Shown here: positions 5,512 through 5,539 of the stretch, piece by piece
How the letters are laid out: each line of letters opens with the position of its first letter
Numbering within the stretch: position 1 is the first letter of the stretch
Assembly (NCBI GenBank): GCA_011523315.1
Contig: WTHE01000027.1
Coordinates: 2,544-8,082, forward strand
Direction: 5' to 3'
Length of the DNA stretch: 5,539 bases
Source of the DNA: Candidatus Binatota bacterium
GTDB lineage: Bacteria > Desulfobacterota > Binatia > Bin18
Made by a program: the position numbers and the translations under genes
Notes under the pieces: model-generated
The model's database searches: none
Told to the model about the DNA's origin: nothing
What the model saw: only the letters and a program-made list of their open reading frames with translations

Positions 5512-5539
5512 TCATGCCGGACTTGATCCGGCATCCAGC
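5512..5539. repeat. Palindromic intergenic repeat, cut by window end
   Basis: ATGCCGGA (5514-5521) and TCCGGCAT (5527-5534) form a perfect 8-bp stem around CTTGA, flanked by TC on the left and CCAGC on the right. GTCATGCCGGACTTGATCCG-type units are common dispersed intergenic palindromes in alphaproteobacterial and other GC-rich genomes. The 109 bases between it and the vapB-like start hold no gene that I can see. Confidence 0.65.

Noticed and set aside
1..5539. CRISPR arrays, tRNA or rRNA genes, complete insertion sequences
   Set aside because: No regularly spaced direct repeats, no cloverleaf-like segments and no transposase motifs were seen on either strand.

Overview
This is a GC-rich bacterial segment. 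Base composition, abundant Arg/Ala/Asp codons and two GC-rich intergenic palindromic repeats suggest a Pseudomonadota-like or related uncultured lineage, but the window contains no taxonomic marker and the assignment is weak. Every recognisable gene lies on the minus strand, so the reading order runs from high to low coordinates.

Right part (about 4841-5539): this gene-poor stretch holds one small VapB-type antitoxin gene (5202-5402) with no VapC toxin next to it. It also holds a strong plus-strand intrinsic terminator (5139-5174) preceded by a second hairpin, a double-hairpin GC-rich intergenic repeat (about 4943-5025), a short dyad upstream of hsdR, and the start of another palindromic repeat at the window edge.

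Centre (768-4840): a complete type I restriction endonuclease subunit gene (hsdR, EcoR124-like) is joined through a 4-base ATGA overlap to a YgjP/DUF45-type zinc metallopeptidase gene. This pairing is common in type I restriction loci. No hsdM or hsdS lies in the window, so the methylase and specificity partners must lie elsewhere or be absent. Near its 3' end hsdR carries an AT-rich 53-base stretch with perfect 15-bp inverted ends, read in frame. This looks like a small palindromic element inserted into the gene. Thirteen bases of one arm recur just upstream of the next gene.

Left part (1-721): a minimal nucleotidyltransferase of the MNT/MntA type without its usual HEPN partner is followed by a DUF4160 gene. 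That gene overlaps by 20 bases a DUF2442 gene which runs off the window. DUF4160-DUF2442 is a recurrent two-gene unit that may be a toxin-antitoxin pair.

Together the window reads as an accessory defence/toxin-antitoxin patch: restriction subunit, peptidase, orphan MNT, DUF4160/DUF2442 pair and orphan VapB. It shows several signs of erosion or insertion. The items most worth following are the in-frame palindromic insertion in hsdR with its partial second copy, and the orphan status of several normally paired genes.
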